A stretch of 12,473 nucleotides of DNA, taken from NCBI GenBank assembly GCA_025451145.1, contig JANWKX010000024.1:1-12473 (forward strand). The letters run 5' to 3'. The position numbers and the translations under genes are program-made. Position 1 is the first letter of the stretch. Every line of letters begins with the position of its first letter. Origin of the DNA: Vampirovibrionales bacterium (GTDB lineage Bacteria; Cyanobacteriota; Vampirovibrionia; Vampirovibrionales; JAGQHJ01). Positions 1 to 8,364 of this stretch are shown here, piece after piece. The notes below the pieces were generated by a model that did not search any database, was not told the DNA's origin, and saw only the letters and a program-made list of their open reading frames with translations.

Positions 1-714
1 ATGGTGGCTCCTGATGAAGTGACCTTTGAATATCTGAAAGAGCGGGAATTTTCACCCAAAGGCGAGGCTTTTGAGGCTGCATGTCAGGGATGGCGTCAAC
101 TCAAAACCGATGCAGGCGCGGGTTATGATAAACAGGTTCTGCTAAAAGCTGAAGATATTGAGCCTATGGTGACCTACGGGACTCACCCAGGGATGGCCAT
201 GAAAATCTCCGAGCGGATTCCGGGGTTTGAAGGTGGGATTTCTGGTTCTGAGAACGAGGACTTGGTTGCTGCGTTGGATTATATGAACCTTTCTCCGGGT
301 GCCCCAATTGAGGGAACCCCAATTGATGTGGTCTTTATCGGCAGTTGTACTAATTCTCGGATGGAAGACTTGCGGGCTGCCGCTGCAATCTTCAAAAACC
401 ATAAAGTGGCTGAGCACGTCAAAACACTAGTCGTTCCCGGATCGTATTCGATCAAACAACAGGCTGAAAAAGAAGGCCTCGCTGAGATTTTCGTGGCAGC
501 CGGTTGTGAATGGCGAGAGCCGGGGTGCAGCATGTGTATTGCCATGAACGGCGATGTGGTTCCCAGTGGCAAGGCATGTGCCAGTACCAGCAATCGTAAT
601 TTTAAGGGGCGTCAAGGCAAAGGCAGCCGAACGTTTCTGGTGAGCCCTCAGATGGCGGCCGTTGCTGCCATTAAAGGACGCCTGACAGATATTCGAACCT
701 GGGAGAACAACTGA
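1..714 (+). CDS. leuC: 3-isopropylmalate dehydratase large subunit, 3' part
   Basis: This is the large, iron-sulfur subunit of isopropylmalate isomerase, which interconverts 2- and 3-isopropylmalate in cytosolic leucine synthesis. The gene is cut by the window start: the visible 237 residues correspond to the C-terminal half of a protein of about 466 residues. The three cluster-ligating cysteines are present. Cys116 lies in IGSCTNSR, and Cys176 and Cys179 lie in EPGCSMC. Their 60 and 3 residue spacing matches Cys347/407/410 of the E. coli enzyme, so the ATG at base 1 is an internal Met near residue 232. The substrate-loop motif SNRNFKGRQG (197-206) is intact. The TGA stop at 712-714 is one base from the leuD start, so the two subunits are almost certainly co-translated. 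The family assignment is secure; only the true start lies outside. Confidence 0.97.
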   Translation: MVAPDEVTFEYLKEREFSPKGEAFEAACQGWRQLKTDAGAGYDKQVLLKAEDIEPMVTYGTHPGMAMKISERIPGFEGGISGSENEDLVAALDYMNLSPGAPIEGTPIDVVFIGSCTNSRMEDLRAAAAIFKNHKVAEHVKTLVVPGSYSIKQQAEKEGLAEIFVAAGCEWREPGCSMCIAMNGDVVPSGKACASTSNRNFKGRQGKGSRTFLVSPQMAAVAAIKGRLTDIRTWENN

Positions 715-715
715 T

Positions 716-1315
716 ATGGAATCTTTTACAACGCTGGAATCATCCTGTATTCCCTTTTTTAGAGATGATATCGATACGGATCAGATTATCCCGGCCCGGT
801 TTTTAACCGGAACCTCCAAAGAGGGGCTGGGGCAGAATATGTTTTATGACTGGCGCTATGATGAGCAGGGCCAGATTAAAGCGGATTCCATGTTTGATGC
901 CCCACAGTTCAGGCAAGGCCAAGTCTTGGTGGCTGGAAACAATTTCGGCTGCGGTAGTTCACGTGAACATGCCCCATGGTCTTTAAAAGACTACGGAATA
1001 CGGGCCATTATCGCCATTTCATTTGCCGATATCTTCTATAACAACGCGTTGAAGAACTTCTTACTGCCGATAGCGCTTCCTCAATCCGTTGTTTCACAAC
1101 TGAGCCAGCAGGTTGAAGCCAATCCGGCCCTGAACATTCGGATTGATTTGAAAGCGCAGCAAGTCTCGATTCCCAATCAAGGCGAGTTTTCATTTGAGAT
1201 TAACCCATTCCGAAAAAAGTGCCTGCTGGAAGGGCTAGATGATATTGCCTATGTCCTCTCCTATCTCCCTAACATCGAGCAGTTTGAGCAGCAGCAAAAG
1301 CCGGTTCAGGTTTAA
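716..1315 (+). CDS. leuD: 3-isopropylmalate dehydratase small subunit
   Basis: This is the small 'swivel' subunit that pairs with LeuC to form active isopropylmalate isomerase. It is complete at 199 residues, close to the usual 200 or so. Family hallmarks are DIDTDQIIPARFL (18-30) and the substrate-contacting GCGSSREHAPW (78-88), followed by FADIFYNNALKN (103-114). The ATG at 716 comes one base after the leuC stop. A GGGAG ribosome-binding site at 701-705, inside the end of leuC, serves it with a 10-base spacer. The TAA at 1313-1315 faces the convergent stop of the minus-strand operon only 27 bases away, and no terminator hairpin is visible there. Nothing is missing or odd in the protein. Confidence 0.97.
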   Translation: MESFTTLESSCIPFFRDDIDTDQIIPARFLTGTSKEGLGQNMFYDWRYDEQGQIKADSMFDAPQFRQGQVLVAGNNFGCGSSREHAPWSLKDYGIRAIIAISFADIFYNNALKNFLLPIALPQSVVSQLSQQVEANPALNIRIDLKAQQVSIPNQGEFSFEINPFRKKCLLEGLDDIAYVLSYLPNIEQFEQQQKPVQV

Positions 1316-1342
1316 ACTTTCGGTGCAGTGAGCAAATAGCGC

Positions 1343-2071
1343 CTACTTTGGCTTGCCGAATTTTTGGTGGTAGACCTCACGCCATTCAGGTTCTCGCTTG
1401 ATAAACTCCCAATCGCTTTCGATGAAGGTTCTCATAGAGTATAAGGGAAGTGGTGGCTGGATCGGAAAAAACTTGGATTTCAGCTGCTTTTTCACATCGG
1501 TGGTTGGGAAAAATTGGCCAACGGTAACGCCTTCTTCCATCAATCGGGTTTTCATCGCCTTGGAATCCTTGGGATTGGCGAGGACCTGTTCAGGCGAATC
1601 GGGGAATAAGATAATAAACGCCCGTAACTCGGACAACGGTCCTGATGTGGGTGTCATGGGTAAGAAAATCTCTTTGTAATGGCTTAATTCTTGAAAGATA
1701 GTATCGAAATTGTCTGGATTCGTAGGTTGGGCAATGGTGAAATAGAACAAACCATCATCCATGGAGGGTTGTACGTAAGGACAAACGGCACCAGGTCGCC
1801 CTAGATTAGGATGAGGCTTCATAATAAAGTTTTGGATCCAATTCAAGGCACTTTTCAATTGGGCGTATTCCGCTTCGGAGAGATGTTCGTCTTTTCCGGC
1901 GTCAATCTGTTCCGGCGTAAAAAGCCGACGTTGATAGTGATCCCAGGCCCAATGGATGTAATCCGTTTGGGAGGGCCTGTTTACAGGTTGAGTATCAGAA
2001 TTATCGTGATTTGAGATTGACATTATTTTAAGACGGTTCTCAATCGGCTCTTTCAGGAGATCATAAACCAT
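1343..2071 (-). CDS. DUF6875-like protein of unknown function, last gene of the polysaccharide operon
   Basis: This is a soluble protein of up to 242 residues with no signal peptide or membrane segment. Its central and C-terminal parts resemble what I recall of the DUF6875 family: HPNLGRPGAVCPYV (87-100), GVTVGQFFPT (181-190) and PIQPPLPLYSMR (203-214). The family has no established reaction, and I do not infer one. The gene follows the second GNAT-like gene by 17 bases and is probably its co-transcribed tail. The start is uncertain. The ATG at 2071 lacks a visible Shine-Dalgarno site, and so does the in-frame ATG at 2023 (Met17). Translation may depend on coupling to the upstream stop. The first 35 or so residues are polar and poorly characteristic, which fits either start. 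The reading frame is clearly coding; the family call is moderate. Confidence 0.8.
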   Translation of the reverse strand: MVYDLLKEPIENRLKIMSISNHDNSDTQPVNRPSQTDYIHWAWDHYQRRLFTPEQIDAGKDEHLSEAEYAQLKSALNWIQNFIMKPHPNLGRPGAVCPYVQPSMDDGLFYFTIAQPTNPDNFDTIFQELSHYKEIFLPMTPTSGPLSELRAFIILFPDSPEQVLANPKDSKAMKTRLMEEGVTVGQFFPTTDVKKQLKSKFFPIQPPLPLYSMRTFIESDWEFIKREPEWREVYHQKFGKPK

Positions 2072-2088
2072 AGCAGGCCATTGTTAAA

Positions 2089-3084
2089 TCATGCATCCGT
2101 TTTATCAAAATCACCATGAGGGTGTCCCGATCGTTGTCGTTGTAGCCACTGGGCATAAAGCTGCGCTTTAAGTGATTTGGGATTCATCAGCAACCAACTG
2201 TGACGATGAAGCTGATGTGTGGCGGCCTCTTTTTTAAACTGATACTCGCCAGGCCCCATATGGAACCATGTGATCCCCATTTCGGCTGCTGCCCTCATTT
2301 TCAGGTATCTGGCCAGTAAACCAGGGTAAAGTTCAGGATACTCACCGGTATGCACCGTAATCCAAGAAAACAGGGTATCTTGGTAAATCAAACTCATATG
2401 CAGGGTGACGAGGGTGTCGTTTAACATCAGCCCATCCATGCATAAATGGCCCGTGTTTTGGAGCTTTTTCGCCCATTCGATGACAAAGTTTCGCTCGTGA
2501 CTATCCTCAAAATACGAATGCCCTTGCTTATTTCGCCAATACTGCCGATGTAAGGGAAAAAATTGCTCGAAGAACTGATCCACAGCGCCATCGCCTTCAT
2601 AGGCTTTGAACTTTGGATTCAAAGATTCAGCCTGGCGAATTCGGCGGGTAATACTTTGCCTGCTTTTGCGCTCTTTTGCGTCTAAATACCCTTGCCAGCC
2701 CTGGCTCAGATCGGCAAGATAATGAGGGCTTTCTGGGAGAACCAAGAGGTGCTGACTGATATCGTTTAAAGCAGCCTGATAATGTGAGTTCTCAGAGTTA
2801 TCATCGATGATGATTTTCAGGTAATCCCATGGGGCTTGGGCTGTGACGGTCTTCAAGGAATTAATCCTGTCAATAGAGAGTTCTTGTGACCAGGCCGAGT
2901 TCCAACCGGACAAACGAAGCTCTTTAAAATGAATAAGTCCGCGTAACACGGGACGCGAATAGATCATGAAGTTTTGTTCAAGAGGCTTCACTTTAAACTT
3001 GGGCATTAATTCACTTGTCCAGGCCTCTAAAAAGGCTTCCATGCCAAACGGATTGATAAATTGGGGCGATGATAGGGTTTTCAA
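2089..3084 (-). CDS. CelD/BcsL-type GNAT-fold (FemAB-like) acyltransferase, second of a tandem pair
   Basis: This 331-residue predicted cytosolic protein belongs to the Acetyltransf_6 (CelD/BcsL) group, which is related to FemAB aminoacyltransferases. The C-terminal signature is readable as YPELYPGLLARYLKM (249-263) followed by GITWFHMGPGEYQFKKE (270-286). This is the PG...G.GEY.FK pattern typical of these enzymes in exopolysaccharide loci. A basic helix, KERKSRQSITRRIRQ (137-151), precedes the second half, as is usual. The start is TTG, chosen because AGGGGGAA at 3091-3098 sits 8 bases upstream and the TTG overlaps the stop of the preceding gene (TTGA, bases 3081-3084). The next in-frame ATG (3042) would remove 14 residues. 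The acceptor and acyl donor cannot be read from sequence. Modification of the polymer, its lipid-linked precursor or a peptide are all possible. Confidence 0.88.
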   Translation of the reverse strand: MKTLSSPQFINPFGMEAFLEAWTSELMPKFKVKPLEQNFMIYSRPVLRGLIHFKELRLSGWNSAWSQELSIDRINSLKTVTAQAPWDYLKIIIDDNSENSHYQAALNDISQHLLVLPESPHYLADLSQGWQGYLDAKERKSRQSITRRIRQAESLNPKFKAYEGDGAVDQFFEQFFPLHRQYWRNKQGHSYFEDSHERNFVIEWAKKLQNTGHLCMDGLMLNDTLVTLHMSLIYQDTLFSWITVHTGEYPELYPGLLARYLKMRAAAEMGITWFHMGPGEYQFKKEAATHQLHRHSWLLMNPKSLKAQLYAQWLQRQRSGHPHGDFDKTDA

Positions 3085-4220
3085 GATCGCTTCCCCCTGG
3101 AAATAAACCTGCCAAGCATCTTCTTGAGTCTTTCATCCATGGCCCACAAACCCTTAGCCCAAGGCGATCTAAAAACCGTGAGATTCCAAAGGGGCTTATT
3201 TTCCGTATTCCACTGCTGCTTATACCCTTGCTCACCTCGCCCAAATGAAAATTGTGGGTGCCCACAAGCCATGGCATGCTCAATAATCGCTTCAATATGG
3301 AGCATCCCCGGGCGATATTTTTGAAAATCGGTGTGATAAGCCAGCATATAACCCGAAAAATGGTTGCCTTGGTCAATATCAAAATGATAACTGACCCTTT
3401 CCTCTCCAAACTTCAGCGTTGAAAAGACCAACCTGGGCACTTCTCTAGAATTATTCAGTAATATGTCCTGATAAAATGCCATCAGTCTTGGAAACCGAAG
3501 GGGTTCTGCATTTACCCCTCGATGCTTCCAATAGGTACAGTATTGTTTAAAAAAGGCCTCAAGCGCAGGTAACGAAGAAGGTGTGTTGGGTAACACCTCA
3601 AGATGAACGCTCTGTTCAGGGAAGTCCCGCTGAAGAATGTTTTGAATGCGTTTTAAATCCTTACGATAGCTTGTCTTGAGGCAGGTTTTTAAATACGCTT
3701 CACGAGATTCCGGGAGTTTGAGCATGGGAATACTCATGCCCGTCGAGAGATCTGATTGAAATGTGGTTTCAGCGAGCTGTTGCGCAATGATTTCCAACGC
3801 TTGCCGGTCCAGGATGTGTCGAAAATCAATGACATCCCAATGTTTTTTTGTGCCTATGATTGCATTCCCAAGCTGATGCAACACCTCATCTTGGGGCTCA
3901 GCTGGGTGAATTAAAATCTGGGAGCTATCATAAACCTCAGGCTCCGTCCCGATAAACTGCAGTTTCCGAATAAACCTGTGGGCCAAGCCTCTCTGGCCGT
4001 TCCGGATACTCCAGGGAGCCGCGGCAATAAGCCCGCCAGCCTGATTTCGTATCAGGACAATCATCAATTTTGCCGGTGGAAAATGCTTTAAGTAGGTGGA
4101 AAGCCAAAAATGGGATAGGGCAAAGTTGTTAATGCCAATGCTGGCGAGTAATTGATCCCATTCCTGCTGGCAGGCTTCAAACTCGGCAAGGCTGTGAAGA
4201 ATGGTTACGGAATACGTCAA
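3081..4220 (-). CDS. CelD/BcsL-type GNAT-fold (FemAB-like) acyltransferase, first of a tandem pair
   Basis: This 379-residue cytosolic protein is of the same Acetyltransf_6 (CelD/BcsL) group as its downstream neighbour. The classical architecture is visible. An N-terminal GNAT-like half contains NFALSHFWLSTYLKHF (32-47). A basic linker, CLKTSYRKDLKRI (180-192), follows. The C-terminal signature YHTDFQKYRPGMLHIEA (295-311) then leads to FSFGRGEQGYKQQW (324-337). The only usable start is the TTG at 4220: the reading frame has a stop at 4254-4256, no ATG or GTG lies between, and the next ATG is at residue 53. AAAAGG at 4227-4232 supplies a ribosome-binding site 6 bases upstream. The gene lies 34 bases after the glycosyltransferase gene and overlaps the next gene by 4 bases. 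It probably transfers an acyl or aminoacyl group during polysaccharide maturation; this is inferred from context. Confidence 0.9.
   Translation of the reverse strand: MTYSVTILHSLAEFEACQQEWDQLLASIGINNFALSHFWLSTYLKHFPPAKLMIVLIRNQAGGLIAAAPWSIRNGQRGLAHRFIRKLQFIGTEPEVYDSSQILIHPAEPQDEVLHQLGNAIIGTKKHWDVIDFRHILDRQALEIIAQQLAETTFQSDLSTGMSIPMLKLPESREAYLKTCLKTSYRKDLKRIQNILQRDFPEQSVHLEVLPNTPSSLPALEAFFKQYCTYWKHRGVNAEPLRFPRLMAFYQDILLNNSREVPRLVFSTLKFGEERVSYHFDIDQGNHFSGYMLAYHTDFQKYRPGMLHIEAIIEHAMACGHPQFSFGRGEQGYKQQWNTENKPLWNLTVFRSPWAKGLWAMDERLKKMLGRFISRGKRS
3091..3098 (-). promoter_or_regulatory. Shine-Dalgarno site supporting a TTG start
   Basis: AGGGGGAA on the minus strand lies 8 bases before the TTG at 3084. 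The TTG shares bases with the TGA stop of the preceding gene, the usual geometry for termination-reinitiation coupling. Confidence 0.7.
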
Positions 4221-4226
4221 AGCAAG

Positions 4227-4232
4227 CCTTTT
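4227..4232 (-). promoter_or_regulatory. Shine-Dalgarno site supporting a TTG start
   Basis: AAAAGG on the minus strand lies 6 bases before the TTG at 4220. No ATG or GTG exists between the upstream in-frame stop and this codon, so the site decides the start. Confidence 0.6.
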
Positions 4233-4254
4233 CTTATGGGTAGGATAATTTTTA

Positions 4255-5298
4255 TTATAAACAACAGGCTTGGACTTGGGCCTTCAAAAATTGATAGCGC
4301 TGCCGAATGTGAGATCGAAGGGCAATAATGGCTTGATCGACAAATGAGGGCAGCAACGATCGAATCAATAAGGGGAAACACAGAGCAATCCAATCCTGGC
4401 GCTGGATATGAGGATTTTTTAAGGCTTCCAGGGTAATGAGACGTGTGAGATGGGGCTGGTGGTAGATTAATCGCTCACGGGCCTGATAACGATAGCAATT
4501 CACATAGGCTTTTGATTTGAGCTTTTGAAATTGTGGTGGTAATGAAGCCGCGTGAAAGAGCCAGTCCATGACCAGGACCGCGCTACTCAAAATGCGCTGG
4601 TAATATTCTGCTGTTTTGGTCAGGCTGGAGGGGTAGATGCGGTATCGGTAGAGATACTCCGGGAAACAGTGGACACCGTCAAACCGATCCAGGAACAGCC
4701 GAACATAAAACTCATAATCTTCGGCCCCCGCTAAGGCTTCATTAAAGTATCCGACTCGTTCAAAGGTTGCTCGGTGCAACATCAGGCTGGATAACAAACA
4801 ACTGATATTGCCGGTCACAATTTTTTCCCAAGTATGCTGATAGGTTGAGGGTAGCCTTTTTTTGCCGGATTCCAATGTCACCAGTAAATCCATATGGGGT
4901 AAAGGATGGCCTTGCTCATCCATATTATTGGCAAAGCCATATACCGCCGTTTTTTCAGGATTATCTTGAAGCGCCAAGAGCATTTTTTCAAGCGTTTCGG
5001 GGTAATAGCAATCATCCGCATCCAGAAAAGCAATGAATTGCCCCTTAGCTAATCGTAACCCATGGTTACGAACGCCAGCGGGCGAGCCGATTCTGGAGAC
5101 CCGGATATACTGAATTCTCGAATCGGGATACTGTTGAATCATTCCCGGTGTGTTATCCGATGAGGCATCATCGATAATGATCAGCTCCCAGTGAGGGTAG
5201 GTTTGGGCGAGAACCGATTCGATGGATTCGGCAATAAAGCGCTCCGCGTTATAGGCAGGCATAATAATCGAAACAAGCTCGTTGAACTGGCTAACCAT
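4255..5298 (-). CDS. family 2 glycosyltransferase
   Basis: This 347-residue GT2 (GT-A fold) enzyme would transfer a sugar from a nucleotide donor to the growing lipid-linked repeat unit at the cytosolic face. The N-terminus shows VSIIMPAYNAERFIAESI (9-26) and the nucleotide-binding ELIIIDDASSDNT (38-50). The metal-binding DxD-type motif FLDADD is at 91-96, and AGAEDYEFYVRL in the middle carries the acidic segment typical of catalysis. The tail after about residue 230 is basic and amphipathic, without an obvious membrane helix. The ATG at 5298 is preceded by a strong AGGAGGT site (5306-5312). The gene overlaps the flippase gene by 8 bases, showing tight coupling. It is the only glycosyltransferase in the window, and sugar specificity cannot be told. 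Confidence 0.93.
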   Translation of the reverse strand: MVSQFNELVSIIMPAYNAERFIAESIESVLAQTYPHWELIIIDDASSDNTPGMIQQYPDSRIQYIRVSRIGSPAGVRNHGLRLAKGQFIAFLDADDCYYPETLEKMLLALQDNPEKTAVYGFANNMDEQGHPLPHMDLLVTLESGKKRLPSTYQHTWEKIVTGNISCLLSSLMLHRATFERVGYFNEALAGAEDYEFYVRLFLDRFDGVHCFPEYLYRYRIYPSSLTKTAEYYQRILSSAVLVMDWLFHAASLPPQFQKLKSKAYVNCYRYQARERLIYHQPHLTRLITLEALKNPHIQRQDWIALCFPLLIRSLLPSFVDQAIIALRSHIRQRYQFLKAQVQACCL

Positions 5299-6841
5299 TG
5301 GACAAACCTCCTGTCAGCCTGCCCCATTTTTGGGTCAGTGGTATATAAGCGGCTTCTAGTTTATCCAGGATTAACTTTCTTTCAGCCTGGGATTCCTTGA
5401 GGGAAAGCCACATCGTTACCCCAATGCCAACACCGAATCCCCCTAACATCATTAATAACGCTCCTGAGAGGGGTTGCCAAGCGGTTGCAATCGTCACGAG
5501 TCCCGCATAAATGGAGACACCCACGAACGGGAGGAAGTTGGATAAATGAACGGACTTGATGTAATCCAGAGTAGAGATTCCCATAAGCTTGCAAACAGGT
5601 CGAATCAGGAAAACCTGGTGTTGAATCACTTGAGGTAACAATGTCCCCAGCGCTACCCCAACAATGCCCCAATATTGAACCAAAATCACACTCAGAAGCA
5701 GGTTCAATCCTGCGGCAATCAAACTTGAAATTGTTAAATATCGTTCATTGCCAGAGGTATAAAGGTAATACCCGGCAGGCATTTGAAGCACGCCACTCCA
5801 TGTGGCCGGGACCGCAATTGCCAGGATTGGGAGGGTCTTGTCCATCGGAATCTTACCTGAGGCAAATAATTCAAACAGGGAGGGATAAAACAGGACAATC
5901 AGGATGAGTCCCACGCCGGCCAAAGCATTATTGATTCGACTAATTTTGATAAAAAGCCGCTTTGTGGCCTCTGTATTTCCAATGGGAATCCACTGGGCAA
6001 ACAAGGGAAAGGCGACCTCTGCAACCTTTTGGGCAATTTGGGTAATAACGGCCAGGAATCGAAACGCAATCTCGTAAATTCCGACCATTTCCAGAGGCAG
6101 AAAGAAGGCAATGACCAGGTTATCGATTTTATGAGACACCAACACACTGAGATTGACCATGAAGGAGTGGGCACTTTGATGGAGCAGGCATTTTAAGGCT
6201 TCAATATTGAGGCTAAACCGGAACAATGGCTCCTGTGATTCTAACAGGCCGGCAAATCGAATCAATTGAAAGGTCCTAATAGCGGATGCAATAACCCTCC
6301 CCGAAAATAACCCAATTAATCCATAGCCTGAAAAAATAGCACCGATTCCCAGCAGGCTTGAAATCAGAATGAAGCGCGTTTCATTGAGGTTCACCCACTC
6401 GTTCTTGCAATGAGAAAGGGCAATGGCACGATAGTAAAAGGAATAGAGTGTTAAAGCGATTTCCGCCACCACCAAAGTCATAGTGAATCGGCTGATGTCG
6501 GTCAGGAGTGCTGGAATATGAAAAAGGGTTTGAGCCATGGGTACCAATAACAATCCTAAGCCTAAAACCAATAGCGCCATTCCTGAATACAAGGTATGCC
6601 CAACCGCCTTGAGTATTTGACGTTTTTCAGTCGTTAAAAGCTTAATTAACGCGGCGGTAATACCAAGGTCAAAAATCAGCCCCAATTCCAAAAGACTCAA
6701 AGCAATCACATAAAGACTGAATGCTTGAAGCCCAAGAAGCTGAATAATAATGGGAATTAAAATAATATTGAGGCACGTCTTCAGAACCACACTGCCTGCT
6801 CCGGTGAGCATGCCTTTTGAGATATGACTAGCGTTTAGCAT
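5291..6841 (-). CDS. Wzx-type polysaccharide flippase (MOP superfamily)
   Basis: This 516-residue integral membrane protein has hydrophobic helices along its whole length, consistent with the 12-14 of the polysaccharide transporter family. The N-terminal pattern fits Wzx/RfbX proteins: ISKGMLTGAGSVVLKTCLNI (7-26), then IQLLGLQAFSLYVIALSLLE and a D-L-G-I-T-A-A-L-I segment. The expected role is moving undecaprenyl-linked repeat units from the inner to the outer leaflet of the cytoplasmic membrane. The ATG at 6841 has a GAGGGA site (6851-6856) 9 bases upstream and overlaps the end of the polymerase/ligase gene by 7 bases. Length and position between a Wzy-like protein and a glycosyltransferase support a Wzx assignment over a general MATE drug exporter. 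Confidence 0.92.
   Translation of the reverse strand: MLNASHISKGMLTGAGSVVLKTCLNIILIPIIIQLLGLQAFSLYVIALSLLELGLIFDLGITAALIKLLTTEKRQILKAVGHTLYSGMALLVLGLGLLLVPMAQTLFHIPALLTDISRFTMTLVVAEIALTLYSFYYRAIALSHCKNEWVNLNETRFILISSLLGIGAIFSGYGLIGLFSGRVIASAIRTFQLIRFAGLLESQEPLFRFSLNIEALKCLLHQSAHSFMVNLSVLVSHKIDNLVIAFFLPLEMVGIYEIAFRFLAVITQIAQKVAEVAFPLFAQWIPIGNTEATKRLFIKISRINNALAGVGLILIVLFYPSLFELFASGKIPMDKTLPILAIAVPATWSGVLQMPAGYYLYTSGNERYLTISSLIAAGLNLLLSVILVQYWGIVGVALGTLLPQVIQHQVFLIRPVCKLMGISTLDYIKSVHLSNFLPFVGVSIYAGLVTIATAWQPLSGALLMMLGGFGVGIGVTMWLSLKESQAERKLILDKLEAAYIPLTQKWGRLTGGLSNG
5306..5312 (-). promoter_or_regulatory. Strong Shine-Dalgarno site of the glycosyltransferase gene
   Basis: AGGAGGT on the minus strand, inside the end of the flippase gene, lies 7 bases before the ATG at 5298. 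It is the best ribosome-binding site in the operon, and suggests independent initiation in addition to coupling through the 8-base overlap. Confidence 0.75.
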
Positions 6842-8364
6842 ACCACCGACTCCCTCAGGCTATGGCAGTATAACAGGGTGACCAGCACCCAAAATAGCTG
6901 TGGGGCATCAAACATATAGGACATTTCATCAAAGCCACAGACCAGCAGAAAATAAAGGGTTAGCGCAATGATGGCCCCCGTTAGTGCCCTACTCCCTTGT
7001 TTAAGGGGATGGAGGAGCATTTGGCCGGCTTTCACAAGAAGCGCAATGGCTGCCGCAAAAAAGGTTAATCCAAAGACCCCCATATCATAGACCAGAGCGA
7101 TATAAGCGTTGTGAACCATCATCAGGGGCTTGGCGTTATGTTGGTTATTATAGGTCAGTTGGTAGACCAATTCATTGGCTGATGTAAAACCATGGCCAAT
7201 AATAGCGGGAATGCCTTGAATCCCGGCAACCAAATCATTCCAGATTTCAAGTCGCCAATTCATACTGGTTTGATCCTCTAGACGGGCCGAAATCAAATCA
7301 AAAAAGCTTTGAGAGGTAATATGTTCAAATGCCCATAATCCCAGGGGGATAATCACGATGGCTAAGCCTAAAAAGCGTAGTGCCGTTTGTTTCATCCAGG
7401 AGGCTGGCATGGTGATGAGGCACAAAACTAAGGTAGACAAACTAAATACCGCAATGGCGGTTTTAGAGAGTCCCAGTAAAAATGCCAGCAAATTGACCGC
7501 AATACTACCGATCAAAAGCCAGTTTGGCAATCGGGATTTGTTTTCGTTCTGGTAATAACAAAACAAGCCAATCATATAAATCAATAGGATGCCCATATGG
7601 TGGGCATAAGGGTTGGGGTGGCTGAAAATTCCAAAGGCTCTTTGGAAACCGTCCAGCCTGATACTCAGCACGCCAAACGGGTAGCCGATAATGGTAATCA
7701 GGGCCTCAATACCGGTAATGACTAACAGCCATCGGTTTAATTGATCAAAAATATCGTTGGCGTTTTCATGGGTAAATGATGTGGATGCCGCAGCGATAAT
7801 GCCCAAAAGACAGTACGTATAAGCAAATATCTGGATAATATCCACTGCCCCTTCAGATAAGATGCCTTGGCCGCCTAACTGGGGATCATGGGCATGCTGA
7901 TTGAAAAGAAAGAAATAACTGACTAAAATCACCCAAAAAATGGCATAGTATTTGAAATGGGGGATGATACGCCCAAAAAAGCGCCGGTTCACCAACATTT
8001 GCCGGATTAATGGCGCGGCAATCATTAAAAGAAGAATGGGTCTTAGGTGCAGGTTAAGGCCAAAATTCTGACTTAAGGTCAATTCAACCCAGTTTAAAAC
8101 AGGCCAAACCAGCAGATAAAAATACACCAGGACGACGGGATGTCGGGTCACGTACTGAAAAAAACAGAAATAACCAAAGCCGGCAATTATTAGGCCCATT
8201 CCAAGGGCCAAATGCGGAAGGCTGAGCAAATGGGCCGGTGTTGTGATTCCCATGGCAGGCAGCACCATGTAAGCCAGAATAGGGCAGGTGATGATGGCAA
8301 GAAACAGTGCAGCCCAGAGCACTGGTTGTTGTAGAGAATATTTGAGAGACTGGACTGCGCTCAC
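6835..8364 (-). CDS. O-antigen ligase/polymerase-type (Wzy/WaaL, Wzy_C) membrane protein
   Basis: This 509-residue polytopic inner-membrane protein is of the O-antigen ligase domain family. It has about 11-13 hydrophobic segments and a periplasmic loop at roughly 340-415. Hallmarks in order are RAFGIFSHPNPYAHHM (242-257), LGLSKTAI (298-304 region), MNWRLEIWNDL (368-378) with IIGHGF (388-393), and VHNAYIALVYDMGVFGL (417-433). These match the arginine- and histidine-containing loop of Wzy and WaaL enzymes, which join lipid-linked glycans in the periplasm. Beside a flippase and a co-polymerase, the polymerase (Wzy) role is the likelier one. The family cannot be split by sequence reading alone. 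The start is GTG at 8364, the first possible start after an in-frame TAA, with only a weak AGGT site 8 bases upstream. It lies 10 bases after the preceding gene. Confidence 0.9.
   Translation of the reverse strand: MSAVQSLKYSLQQPVLWAALFLAIITCPILAYMVLPAMGITTPAHLLSLPHLALGMGLIIAGFGYFCFFQYVTRHPVVLVYFYLLVWPVLNWVELTLSQNFGLNLHLRPILLLMIAAPLIRQMLVNRRFFGRIIPHFKYYAIFWVILVSYFFLFNQHAHDPQLGGQGILSEGAVDIIQIFAYTYCLLGIIAAASTSFTHENANDIFDQLNRWLLVITGIEALITIIGYPFGVLSIRLDGFQRAFGIFSHPNPYAHHMGILLIYMIGLFCYYQNENKSRLPNWLLIGSIAVNLLAFLLGLSKTAIAVFSLSTLVLCLITMPASWMKQTALRFLGLAIVIIPLGLWAFEHITSQSFFDLISARLEDQTSMNWRLEIWNDLVAGIQGIPAIIGHGFTSANELVYQLTYNNQHNAKPLMMVHNAYIALVYDMGVFGLTFFAAAIALLVKAGQMLLHPLKQGSRALTGAIIALTLYFLLVCGFDEMSYMFDAPQLFWVLVTLLYCHSLRESVVC

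Noticed and set aside
1..3. ATG at the first base as the real leuC start
   Set aside because: Cysteine spacing places it near residue 232 of a protein of about 466 residues, so it is an internal Met.
142..615. Minus-strand open frames opposite leuC
   Set aside because: They are shadows of a strongly conserved enzyme gene and show no family motif.
5641..5907. Plus-strand open frame opposite the flippase gene
   Set aside because: The opposite strand encodes a continuous membrane protein with family features; the antisense product has no recognisable motif.
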